Position numbers and translations under genes: made by a program. The notes under the pieces were generated by a model. That model saw nothing but the letters and a program-made list of their open reading frames with translations. It had not been told where the DNA came from and did not search any database. Below are positions 1 to 9,295 of a stretch of 64,000 bases of DNA, piece after piece (position 1 is the stretch's first letter; each line of letters starts with the position of its first letter). Source of the stretch: Halomarina salina (GTDB lineage Archaea; Halobacteriota; Halobacteria; Halobacteriales; Haloarculaceae); the NCBI RefSeq assembly GCF_023074835.1, contig NZ_JALLGW010000004.1, positions 1-64,000 on the forward strand, read 5' to 3'.

Positions 1-3000
1 CGGCCGTGGGATTTCTAGTAGTGTCGCATCACCGCTCTTACCCCGTTTGACGTTCCGTACGACGTAGAGGTAATACCGATCGCTTAGGGAGCCGCGTGCG
101 GCCTTCCACTCGTTCCAGGAGAGAGATGGTTTCTGTGTTTGCAGACCGGACGTTTTGAGTTCGATACATCGATCGACAGTGTGAGTACCCGACTCAGGGG
201 TTGCGATTGTGAGAACGTCAAAACCAGGCCAATCAGAATCAAATGGGGACGTTGAGCCCTTTAGAACAGCCCCCTCATCGAACCGGTCGATAGCTTCCGT
301 GACTAGCTGGCTTTCTTTGGCTTCGGAGAACTTCTCCGGAGTGCTCACGTCCCACACTTTCTGTTCGACATTACTTTCACCCGAGTCCTCAAGACGAGCA
401 CGCTCGGCCTCCATTGTCACTGCCATCCCGAACGCGTCGATTCGATCTCGGTACTCCTGTGAAGCAGGGGTGGGAGCGGATCCGCCACTATTCGCGGTTT
501 TCTTTCTCCCTGAACCGTTGGTGGTGGCTCCCTTACCTGAACCGTCTGTAGGTGAGAACACTCTTCGGTTCCCGATCTGCAGGAGCGACTCGACACTTGG
601 AACTCGGTCCGATCGAGCTGCAGTCCCTTCGTTTCTCGATGTGTCCGACTGTTTGCCTGGGTTCCGACCGTCGCCGGTTGGACTATCGGAATTTTCCTCA
701 TCAGGCTCGGGGTCCTTCGGGTCTGGTTGAGCTGGTGGCTCGCCCCCGAAAAGGCGTTGTCGAGCGGCATCGAGCTGTTCAGTACGTGTTTCACCGCCGA
801 CGTGTCGAAGCCGGTCGAGAAGTATCGATTCCGGTGATGGATGACCGAATGCGAACTCAATCAGGTTGTAGCACGCCTCATAGTACTGCGGGACATCGAG
901 ATACTCGGTGTATGCCTGAGCCACCGCATCAACGAACGCTGTCTCCTCTACGCTACCATCGATGAGTACCTGAGTCTTTCTCGAATTTACCCGCTCAATA
1001 AAGTAAGCCCGTGGGCCCGACTCTTCGCTGAGGTTGGCCTCGGTGGCGTCCGTGCTGATCTTGAGGTCAAGTCCTTCGACGATTTCAAGCTGTGAGTAAA
1101 ATCGCTGGGTGTTACTGATATCTTGATCGACAGCATCAGCCGATGGTCGATCTGCACGCAATCGCAACGAAAGCGCGGCGAGGACCGTCTCAAACCACTT
1201 CTCGCCGAGCTCAGTGCCATCGACGGTCACGGGAATACCGAGATCGTCGCCGTGGATCGGCGTTTTCGTCACGACCGACCGAATATCAGTCGCATTGAGG
1301 TACGCGCCGAACCGTGCTGCCTCCGGTTTGAAGAGGACGATCACCGGAAGTCCGAGTCGCGAGTACCGGTTGTGGGCGCTGTGCGAGCGGACGAAGTAAG
1401 CATCGCCAGCTCGTTTGAACTCGTATTCGTCTTCGACTCGACACAGGACCTCGACGTCTGCGAGGCCCGTTTGATCCGGATGCCACTGCTCGCTCGCGAT
1501 CGTTTCACCCTCTAGTCCGGGGAGCAGTTCGGCAACCCGCGTGTAGAGGAGCTCGACCTCTCCAGTGAATCTCACTGGGTTGACCTCGTCCGATTGCAAC
1601 AACCTGGAGATCCGCGACAGGACTCGTCGGGCATCGTCGGTGGAAAACGCCGCTTGTGTCAGCGTAGTGTTGGCATCGAGTGCGGAGATCAACGGCGACA
1701 GCTCCGGCGATCCACCATCTGGTCGTCCCTGCTGCCGATCGTCATCGAGGAAGGGGAGCAACGGATACTGGCTTCCAAGGTTCAAACTAAACCGATCGCG
1801 GTCAGCCTTCGGAAGCACCCACGTGTCTGGTGGGGCTTGGGTCCCGAGTGTAGTTGGAACCCATGCATACTGCTGCAACTGCCAGAGCCACAGGTTCGTT
1901 CCGACTCGTTCCAACTCTCCGCTCGTAAAGAAGTACGACCGATTCGAGCCGCGCCACCGGTTGTTAGTGAATTCGGCGACAGTCGCGTGTTGGTGGTCAC
2001 TGAGCCCGTTATTCCACCATTCGGAGAGATGGCCGAGAAAATGCCGACCAATGTCCGCGTCAGACTGCGCTGCGGTAATAATGTCCTCGCCGTACTCTAA
2101 CGGATTCACTTGAAACAGGTATCGATGTTCCTCGGTGTCGATCAGGGGTTCAACGTGCTGGATCAAGTGGTCTCGGTAGGCTTCCCAGTCGCTATCACTG
2201 AGTCCTCTGTATCGGGCATCGACTGGGGTCTTCGTGCTGTCTGATTCAGTCAGGGCCGAACGCGATGACACCCCGGATCGAGGTGGCTGGCTGATCCCCT
2301 CGGTTTTTCGATACTGGTGTCGGGTGGCCGGATCGGGAGCGAATAGTGGGAGTGGACGGACGTGTTCGCTTGCGCCGAGCCACCGGAAGAAGGCGACCCA
2401 GTCGTTCAATGCATGCTCATCGTCGGCACCGAGGTCGAACCAAGATGGGGGAGCGAGGACCCAAGGGTCGAACCCGTCCGTCGGTTCCTGTGTCCCAACC
2501 TGGGCCAACAAAGGCTCTACCCGAGCCCCGTTGGATCGTCCAAGTTTCTTCTGCCACGTATCGCCTATGTACACTCGATGTGCGGGTTGCCATTCGATCT
2601 CGGCGGGACCACTGAGCGGGAGAGCAGGAACCGGGAGCTTCGGGAGATCGGAGAACGAGCGACGAGAAGAGACGTAGAGGAGCGAGGAATCAGGATCGCG
2701 ATCGTTCTCCGGTGAGGTCACAGCGGCCATTCGACGAATTGTCTCTAACGTTGATCGGGATTGTAGCACCGTTGGATCTGCATTCTGCGTGTTCGGGCCG
2801 GGGATCGCTGGTCGAATCGCGGCGTCGTAGACACGTTCGAACGAAAACCCGGAGACGCTCCAGATGTTTTCGAGCTCGGATCGGAAGTCCGCCGGCAAGA
2901 CAGCGTTCCGAAGCTGCGGAGCGATGTCAGGGTCGGAGCCATGATACAGCTCTCGGGGGAGGAAAGAGAGGTTGCTCAAGCTCTTTTCGTCGATCTCGTC

Positions 3001-4863
3001 TTCTGGCGGTATGAAAAACGGGTGCTGGCCACTTCGCTCGCGGAGTGCGATCTTCAGACCGTCTGCTCGATCATGGACGTTCGTCGGAAAGACTGCCGCA
3101 TTCTGACTGGCAGAATCGAACTTCGTGCGGCTGTCATCGGATTCCAATGTCTTTCGGACCTCGACGAGAAGAACGAGAACAGGGTCGACGTACAACCACT
3201 CTACCTGATCGCTCTGGTCGTCCGAGCGCTCGGTTGTGTGCGTCCGCTTCTGTAAAGCCGGTTCTGTAGGCGCTGCGCTGATTGCTGTGGGTACCTCTTC
3301 GGGGGAGATCCCTTCTGCACCAAGTGCAGACAGTGTCGTCACGGGCTGGTGGTTGAGCAACGAGGGGGCCGGTATGTAGCCCGTCTTCTCACTAGTGTTG
3401 GTTTGTGGTGCTCCGATGACGGTTGCGAAGTCTTGACCGAGGTGTGGTGTTTCAGCGGCAGTGTACGGGAGCAAGAGTTCGTCGATCGAATAGCGCTCGT
3501 CACAATCATTGCCCGGAATGAACGATACCGGTGCAAGCGACGATTTGATCGCCTCGAACACGCTGTGATCGACTGAGCCTGCGACAAGAGACCAGTCCCT
3601 CCGACCGTCGAGCGACGGATCGAGCGTACTCAAGAACTCAGCGATTTTCGTTGCTGACTCGTTGACAAAATCAACCACGCTCGTCGCGATGAGTTCACCG
3701 AGTTCGGCGAACAGAAGGGCATTGAACTGACCCTCGTATTCGAGTTCCTCGTCGTAATCGAGCGTGAGGTTTCGACGAGAGGTATCAGACTGAAACGTCC
3801 CGGTGATCAGCGCGGGAATGGGACTTCGCTCTTGTGTGGGGAGGAAGACGTGGACGTACGGAGGCTGGTTGGTCGTGGCTCCATAGACAGGCGCTAACGA
3901 CCAGTCAGAGGGTGTGGCTGATGGATCATCACACGTAGACTCTGCACTGAACGCGACACCGACTGATAGACTCCCCATCGCGTCGATTTCGGTCGTCGTC
4001 AGATTCGCCTGCTGAGTCAACAAACCAGCGTCTATCGCCGTCTTTTCGAACAAGAGGAAGGACCGATTGGTCTTTGTGAGCTGTTCACGCTCGCTTGTGT
4101 TGGACCTCAGCCGAACCAGCGTCGGTTCGCCGGGGCCAGTAATCGATGTTCGTGAGATCGTCCAAGTTCGGTCCCACGTCGGACAGTCCATCTCGATAGT
4201 CGTCAGCTCCGGGAGGAGGGCGACAGTGTTTGCATCGAGTGATTTCAGCTTACGTTCTATCATCCCCCGGCGCTTCTCTGGCTCTCGAAGCGGCAATTCA
4301 AACACCGTCGTGAAGTCACCCTCCAGCAGCTCCCGAGCTCGTCGTGTCGTCGCCGTTTCCGCTGGCAGCCCCAATAGAGGTACCTCCCCAGGGCTCAGCG
4401 AGTCACCCAGCTGGTCTCGAATGCGACTATCTTCGTTCAGTAGCGCTGCTGTTTCCTCACGGTCGAACTTTGCCGTAACGGCATCGGAGTACACTGCTGG
4501 TCGGTCCGTGACGCCGAGCACGGAGGTGAAGCCTCGGCCTTTGTGCCCGATCGTCGTCTGTCCGGCTTTCGTGGTTCGCGTCGTGAGCGTTAGCGCGTAG
4601 AGGTCCTCGAAAGTGAACGGCTCCCCGTTGTTCGCGACGAGGAGCGTATCCTCGGTCAGCTCGACCCGAACACGTGGATCGATCGTTTGTTCCATCTCGT
4701 CGACTGCATTCTGCAGCAGTTCGAAGATGAACCGACCGTCGTAGTCCGCCCTATCCTGCCGTTCAGTCCCCGCGTCCGACCCGATCCGGTCGGGATTGCT
4801 CCGATACGTCTTGAGGTGTTTCCGTTGAATCGCCTCGATCGAGTCAGGGACCTCACGAGTCAT
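1..4863 (-). CDS. Giant GHKL-ATPase protein with C-terminal DUF3883 (3' end outside window)
   Basis: One uninterrupted minus-strand frame runs from the ATG at 4863 to the left edge; I checked about three quarters of its codons (1-3660) and the first several hundred from the start without meeting a stop. At least 1,621 residues are present. The N-terminus has GHKL/Hsp90-type ATPase features: an N box ELLQNAVDE at residues 48-56, an ANNGEPF segment near 80, and a glycine box IGHKGRGF near 110. This layout recalls sacsin-like ATPases. The C-terminus (about 1541-1621) matches DUF3883: GFDVL, then IELK at 1567-1570 (a PD-(D/E)xK-like E-x-K), then WNEWKAA and RYYLYVV. The roughly 1,000 residues between were not recognised. 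The gene is divergent from mcrB with about 150 bases between the starts. GHKL/DUF3883 proteins are frequent in defence islands, so an anti-phage role is inferred. Only the extreme C-terminus should be missing. Confidence 0.9.
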   Translation of the reverse strand, partial: MTREVPDSIEAIQRKHLKTYRSNPDRIGSDAGTERQDRADYDGRFIFELLQNAVDEMEQTIDPRVRVELTEDTLLVANNGEPFTFEDLYALTLTTRTTKAGQTTIGHKGRGFTSVLGVTDRPAVYSDAVTAKFDREETAALLNEDSRIRDQLGDSLSPGEVPLLGLPAETATTRRARELLEGDFTTVFELPLREPEKRRGMIERKLKSLDANTVALLPELTTIEMDCPTWDRTWTISRTSITGPGEPTLVRLRSNTSEREQLTKTNRSFLLFEKTAIDAGLLTQQANLTTTEIDAMGSLSVGVAFSAESTCDDPSATPSDWSLAPVYGATTNQPPYVHVFLPTQERSPIPALITGTFQSDTSRRNLTLDYDEELEYEGQFNALLFAELGELIATSVVDFVNESATKIAEFLSTLDPSLDGRRDWSLVAGSVDHSVFEAIKSSLAPVSFIPGNDCDERYSIDELLLPYTAAETPHLGQDFATVIGAPQTNTSEKTGYIPAPSLLNHQPVTTLSALGAEGISPEEVPTAISAAPTEPALQKRTHTTERSDDQSDQVEWLYVDPVLVLLVEVRKTLESDDSRTKFDSASQNAAVFPTNVHDRADGLKIALRERSGQHPFFIPPEDEIDEKSLSNLSFLPRELYHGSDPDIAPQLRNAVLPADFRSELENIWSVSGFSFERVYDAAIRPAIPGPNTQNADPTVLQSRSTLETIRRMAAVTSPENDRDPDSSLLYVSSRRSFSDLPKLPVPALPLSGPAEIEWQPAHRVYIGDTWQKKLGRSNGARVEPLLAQVGTQEPTDGFDPWVLAPPSWFDLGADDEHALNDWVAFFRWLGASEHVRPLPLFAPDPATRHQYRKTEGISQPPRSGVSSRSALTESDSTKTPVDARYRGLSDSDWEAYRDHLIQHVEPLIDTEEHRYLFQVNPLEYGEDIITAAQSDADIGRHFLGHLSEWWNNGLSDHQHATVAEFTNNRWRGSNRSYFFTSGELERVGTNLWLWQLQQYAWVPTTLGTQAPPDTWVLPKADRDRFSLNLGSQYPLLPFLDDDRQQGRPDGGSPELSPLISALDANTTLTQAAFSTDDARRVLSRISRLLQSDEVNPVRFTGEVELLYTRVAELLPGLEGETIASEQWHPDQTGLADVEVLCRVEDEYEFKRAGDAYFVRSHSAHNRYSRLGLPVIVLFKPEAARFGAYLNATDIRSVVTKTPIHGDDLGIPVTVDGTELGEKWFETVLAALSLRLRADRPSADAVDQDISNTQRFYSQLEIVEGLDLKISTDATEANLSEESGPRAYFIERVNSRKTQVLIDGSVEETAFVDAVAQAYTEYLDVPQYYEACYNLIEFAFGHPSPESILLDRLRHVGGETRTEQLDAARQRLFGGEPPAQPDPKDPEPDEENSDSPTGDGRNPGKQSDTSRNEGTAARSDRVPSVESLLQIGNRRVFSPTDGSGKGATTNGSGRKKTANSGGSAPTPASQEYRDRIDAFGMAVTMEAERARLEDSGESNVEQKVWDVSTPEKFSEAKESQLVTEAIDRFDEGAVLKGSTSPFDSDWPGFDVLTIATPESGTHTVDRCIELKTSGLQTQKPSLSWNEWKAARGSLSDRYYLYVVRNVKRGKSGDATLLEIPRP

Positions 4864-5013
4864 ATCTCACACTGACAGGTCCGGTTGATAAACATGAGGC
4901 TATGGCATTCAGGGATCTCTGAGGAGGCCCGTTTGGGGATTCGACTCGAAACTCGCCTACTCGAGGGAAGAACACAGTTAATTGACTCGGCTTATCAGAC
5001 AGTCACATATCAC

Positions 5014-7929
5014 ATGTCTCAGACACGCCTCTTCCTCGCTCCTTGTGCCAGTCCAGAACAGCAACGGCGGTTCACACAAACGATGCTGAATAGGGTACCT
5101 GTGGAGGCTACCGATGCGCAGCTGTCGCAAACGCCGAGTGATACGATCGGCGTCTGGGGAGTCACAGGGGGCGCGAGCGATATCTGGAACGGTGTCAATC
5201 CTGGAGACTACGTCCTGTTCTATTTCGGAGAGCAGGAGTATCGCTACGTAGCTGAGGTGGTTGGAACCCACCGAGATTCGGACCTTCCCGACGAGTTGTG
5301 GGACGACGCGACGCTCTCTGTCACAGGCGAAGCGGTCGAGAAGCCGTTCGAGTGTCTCATTTACCTGACTGAGTTGCGAGAAGTCTCGATCGAGAGTTCC
5401 GAGGTGCACGATTTCGCTGGCCACGACCGGAAGTACCCACAGAACTTCGTTCCGCTCAACGACACTGGGGCTAAGGCTATTGAGGAGCAGTATGGTTCGA
5501 TCGAGGCGTATCTCGAGTCACGACGAGTGAACCCGACTGTCTGGATCGAGAAAACCGAACAGAAGAATCGTCCGTACAAACAGGCCGGAGGGGAGTTTGA
5601 ACTCGGGACGGCGCTTGTCTCGCCCAGCCAAGACAAAGCTGGGCGAAGGCGGTATGATACGATGCAAGAGGCTTCGGCCGGTGACATCGTGCTTCATCTT
5701 CTAAAAGAACAACGTCACATCGTCGGCATATCGACCGTCAGCTCTGGCGTCATCAGGAACTTCGAGAGCCCAACGGCAAAGCAGTGGAACGAGGCCCAGC
5801 GTGAGGCGGGTGGGTTCCTCAGGAAACTCGAGAACTACGAGGAACTCGACGATCAGGTCGGTATCTACGACAATGTGCTCGACAATCCGACGCACGAACC
5901 ACACCTCCAGCAGATCTACGATACGAACTCGGGACTCTTCTACGACAAGAACTTCGAGATCGCCCAAGGCGGATATCTTACGAAGGCACCTGATGAACTC
6001 GTCTCGATTTTCTGCGTCGAAAGTGATGATCTCCCCACAAAGCTGCGAGATCGTGGATACAACCGCAATACGCCCGTCCCGGTGACTGAATACGAGCGGG
6101 TTAGTGAAGCCGAGGAAGATATTGCGAACCGGCTCGCGACGCTCCCTGCTCAGGACAACTGGCTCGCTCCGGCGATCGCAGACGCAATCGTCGCGGATTG
6201 GACTGAGATGCTGAGCGGAGTGGAGCCCGGCGTCGAACTCACGCTGGCAGAAGAGGTCAAGAGCAACCAGCTCCTCGAGGTGTATCGAGAGTACGAATCA
6301 CGGTTGCAGAAACAGGCCCGTGCAATCGGGTCTGGCGGCTTGAACAAGCTTGACCCCGCACAGACGTTGTTCATCGTGTTCGTGCGCCAGCTACAGGAGC
6401 GAACGGGCGTCACGACGAACCTCAATCAGGTGAAGTTCGGCGTCCTCGCCGGTGGGAAATACACCGTCCGCCCGGCACCATCGACTTCGGGAGAGGACCC
6501 ACCGGAAAGCGATCCACTCGCCGATGAACCAGCTCCGGAGGATGCTGAAGAGATTCGTCGCCAAGTGGAGCAGACTGGCCAGGTCGTGTTCTACGGCCCA
6601 CCGGGGACCGGCAAGACGTACACTGCTCGGCGCTTTGCACGATGGTGGCTCAACGACGTGTCCGAGGACCCTCGCGAGGATCAACTTCGAACGGTCACCT
6701 TCCATCCGTCGTTCTCGTACGAGGATTTTATCGAGGGGCTCTCTGCGTCGGAAACCGACGCCGGAACGGTGAGATACGACATCGAACCGGGGGTGTTCAA
6801 ACAGCTGGCCGAGGACGCTCGTAACGCGTACCAAGAACACGACGACGGGGAGGCTCCGCCGTACGTGCTCATCATCGACGAGATCAATCGCGGAGACCTC
6901 GCGCAGATATTCGGCGAAACGATCACTGGTCTCGAGATGGACAAACGCCTTGATGGTACCAGTGAGACACCGATCTCGCTGGCGCACTCGAGCACGCAGT
7001 TCACTATCCCACCGAACCTCTACGTTATCGGGACGATGAACACGGCCGACCGTTCGGTCGCGTTGCTCGACGCTGCATTGCGGCGACGGTTCCGCTTTAT
7101 CGCGTTCCCGCCGGACTACGACGTGTTGCTGGACACCTACGAGTTTGACTCCTGGGAGGCGCTCAGACGGACGGCTACCAGCAGTGGTGACGAAACGGCG
7201 AGACTCCGTTCGCTCTCGATCCTCGCGATCAAGCATCTCAATGAACAGATCCTCGACAGCCCTGATCTTGGGCGTGGAAAACAGATCGGACATTCCTATC
7301 TTCTGGGTCTGAAAAACACCATCGACGTCGTTGATGCGTGGCGCTATGAGATCCTTCCGCTATTGGAAGAGTATCTCTTCGGTCAGTTTGGCAGGATTCG
7401 AGAAGAGTTGTTCAACGGTGGCGGTGATCGATTGTTCGATTGGGAGGGCGAGCAGATCAGGTCATTCGATGCCGTGGCACTACGAATGGCTTTGGCAGCC
7501 GTTCTTGACCTCGACCTCACGGTAACTGCTACCGATGGTGACGGAGTGGCATCGGCGAGAAACGATTCGAACGCCGGGACACTCGACATTCTCTACGACA
7601 ACGGACTTATTAGCGAAGGAACGGAGCTCGTGTTTCGTGACGGGTACATTTCGTCGACACCGCAGGTGGCCTACGACTCGGAGGAGTCGTTCTGGCGCTG
7701 TCGACTCACCGGCAGCCGGTCCCGATCGGAATCTGTACGATGGTGTCACGACGAGTCACACGAGCCAACCTCCTTGTCATCGCTTGCAAAGCATATCCAC
7801 GAGGAAGCGACCGGGGAGCGCCGTGAGAACCTCAATGGAATCGACGTGTGGGGCCACCCAGAGTTCGACAACACAGCGATCTACCGGCTCGCAAAAGACA
7901 TTGAGGATGAGAGTCAGACTGAGAGCTGA
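5014..7929 (+). CDS. mcrB: McrB-type AAA+ ATPase with PUA/EVE-like N-terminal region
   Basis: This is the motor subunit of a McrBC-type restriction system, which uses nucleotide hydrolysis to move on modified or foreign DNA and activate McrC. The ATG at 5014 (protein starts MSQTRLFLAPC, 971 residues) is preferred over an in-frame start at 4885, because homologous-looking sequence begins there. Residues 1-160 and about 180-260 look like two modified-base-reading modules of the PUA/EVE type, for example GDYVLFYF and GDIVLHLL. The McrB AAA+ core has Walker A GPPGTGKT near 528, Walker B LIIDEINRGD near 620, and the sensor segment GTMNTADRS with LRRRFRF near 673-695. The stop overlaps the mcrC start by one base, so the two genes are surely co-transcribed. 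Confidence 0.9.
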   Translation: MSQTRLFLAPCASPEQQRRFTQTMLNRVPVEATDAQLSQTPSDTIGVWGVTGGASDIWNGVNPGDYVLFYFGEQEYRYVAEVVGTHRDSDLPDELWDDATLSVTGEAVEKPFECLIYLTELREVSIESSEVHDFAGHDRKYPQNFVPLNDTGAKAIEEQYGSIEAYLESRRVNPTVWIEKTEQKNRPYKQAGGEFELGTALVSPSQDKAGRRRYDTMQEASAGDIVLHLLKEQRHIVGISTVSSGVIRNFESPTAKQWNEAQREAGGFLRKLENYEELDDQVGIYDNVLDNPTHEPHLQQIYDTNSGLFYDKNFEIAQGGYLTKAPDELVSIFCVESDDLPTKLRDRGYNRNTPVPVTEYERVSEAEEDIANRLATLPAQDNWLAPAIADAIVADWTEMLSGVEPGVELTLAEEVKSNQLLEVYREYESRLQKQARAIGSGGLNKLDPAQTLFIVFVRQLQERTGVTTNLNQVKFGVLAGGKYTVRPAPSTSGEDPPESDPLADEPAPEDAEEIRRQVEQTGQVVFYGPPGTGKTYTARRFARWWLNDVSEDPREDQLRTVTFHPSFSYEDFIEGLSASETDAGTVRYDIEPGVFKQLAEDARNAYQEHDDGEAPPYVLIIDEINRGDLAQIFGETITGLEMDKRLDGTSETPISLAHSSTQFTIPPNLYVIGTMNTADRSVALLDAALRRRFRFIAFPPDYDVLLDTYEFDSWEALRRTATSSGDETARLRSLSILAIKHLNEQILDSPDLGRGKQIGHSYLLGLKNTIDVVDAWRYEILPLLEEYLFGQFGRIREELFNGGGDRLFDWEGEQIRSFDAVALRMALAAVLDLDLTVTATDGDGVASARNDSNAGTLDILYDNGLISEGTELVFRDGYISSTPQVAYDSEESFWRCRLTGSRSRSESVRWCHDESHEPTSLSSLAKHIHEEATGERRENLNGIDVWGHPEFDNTAIYRLAKDIEDESQTES

Positions 7930-9200
7930 TGGCTGAGACCGAACTGGGGCAGATTGACGGTCTCAGCAGTATTGACATCCACTTGCGGGAGTACGAGTCG
8001 AGCGCTCCTCTCGATCTAAGCGAGGACGCAGAGCGTATGCTTCGAACGGAAATCAACGGTGGGCGAGAACGGACAGGGAGCCGGATTGAGGTGGCGTACG
8101 ATCGGGATGGCCTGGCCACCCTAACGGCGACGCAGTACGTAGGCGTCGTATCGCTACCTGATGGGCCGACGATTCAGATCCGCCCGAAAGCCGCAGGGAC
8201 GAACCTGCTGTCTCTCCTCCGATTTGCTCGAGACGTAGATCCGACCACCTTCGATCGAGAGACCCGGATGGAAGCTGGGGATACGTTCGTCGAACCGCTT
8301 GCGATCCTCTTCGAACGCGAGTTGCGGACAGTGATCCAGCAGGGGCTGCACCGAGAGTATCACCGGATTGACGGGCAAGAAGATCGTCTCCGTGGACAGC
8401 TCCAGGTCCAGCGCCAGCTTCAACGTCAAGGACCCACCCCAACTCGGTTCGAATGTCGATATAGCGACCTCACGTACGACACCGTTGCGAACCAGGGAAT
8501 CCTCTACGCGACGACCTTGCTGCAACGACTCGTCACTGACCAGGAACTGCAACAACGTCTCCATCAACACCAAGCGATTCTCCGACAACGGGTCTCGCTT
8601 CGCCGAGTCGATCCGAACGAACTGGACCGGCTCTCGGTGTCACATCTGAATCGGTACTATGAGGATCTCCTTCGACTCACCGAACTGATTGTGCGAGGCG
8701 TGTTCATTGACGACCTAGCGACGGGGACTCGAGGGACGTTCGCGCTGCTCGTGAACATGAACACAATCTTCGAAGCCGTCGTCGAACGTGCGCTGCGGGA
8801 CGCGCTTGCGGAGCGGGCGGGGTGGACGGTTAAAGGCCAGTACACGACACAGCAGCTCGTTACCGGTGGGAACCACACCGTAACAATCCGACCAGATATC
8901 GTAGTGCTTGACCCCAGCGACGAAGTGCGGTTCGTCGGTGATGCAAAGTGGAAACTCGGGGCACCATCGAACAGCGATTTCTACCAAATGAGCGCCTACC
9001 AACTCGCCCACGACTGTCCGGGGGCGCTCATCTACCCAGAGCAGGATGGGGTAGTGGAATCGAACTGCCTCATCAATGGATCCCACCGTCTTGAGTTGAT
9101 CGAGCTTCCCACACGGAGTCTGGCTCAGGGGTTCAAGGAATACACTGAGCGGCTACAGCGTTCTCTTGAGGAGCGTGTGACCGGCCTCATCGGCGAATAG
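7929..9200 (+). CDS. mcrC: McrC-like nuclease subunit
   Basis: This is the endonuclease partner of the upstream McrB. The 423-residue protein has the usual McrC layout. An N-terminal region (1-110) carries the family hallmark VGVVSLPDGPTIQIRPKA, through which McrC contacts the McrB ring. A helical middle follows. The C-terminal PD-(D/E)xK nuclease domain shows RPDIVVLD near 322 and GDAKWK near 338, giving the acidic and D-x-K catalytic residues. The start ATG at 7929 overlaps the mcrB stop (TGATGG). About 95 bases separate it from the next gene, which has the same orientation, so it may be read through into the helicase/nuclease genes. Which modified base or sequence it attacks cannot be told. 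Confidence 0.9.
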   Translation: MAETELGQIDGLSSIDIHLREYESSAPLDLSEDAERMLRTEINGGRERTGSRIEVAYDRDGLATLTATQYVGVVSLPDGPTIQIRPKAAGTNLLSLLRFARDVDPTTFDRETRMEAGDTFVEPLAILFERELRTVIQQGLHREYHRIDGQEDRLRGQLQVQRQLQRQGPTPTRFECRYSDLTYDTVANQGILYATTLLQRLVTDQELQQRLHQHQAILRQRVSLRRVDPNELDRLSVSHLNRYYEDLLRLTELIVRGVFIDDLATGTRGTFALLVNMNTIFEAVVERALRDALAERAGWTVKGQYTTQQLVTGGNHTVTIRPDIVVLDPSDEVRFVGDAKWKLGAPSNSDFYQMSAYQLAHDCPGALIYPEQDGVVESNCLINGSHRLELIELPTRSLAQGFKEYTERLQRSLEERVTGLIGE

Positions 9201-9295
9201 CAGCTGTTGGGGGTCCAAACCAAGCCATCGCTGCGCAGAACGAACCTTTCGCGTTCCCCGTACATTCATATCCCCTGGTTGTTCAGTTGATTTGT

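Noticed and set aside
209-4600. Many plus-strand open frames of 60-180 codons
   Set aside because: They are shadows of the minus-strand GHKL/DUF3883 frame, are rich in Ser and Arg and share no motif with known families.
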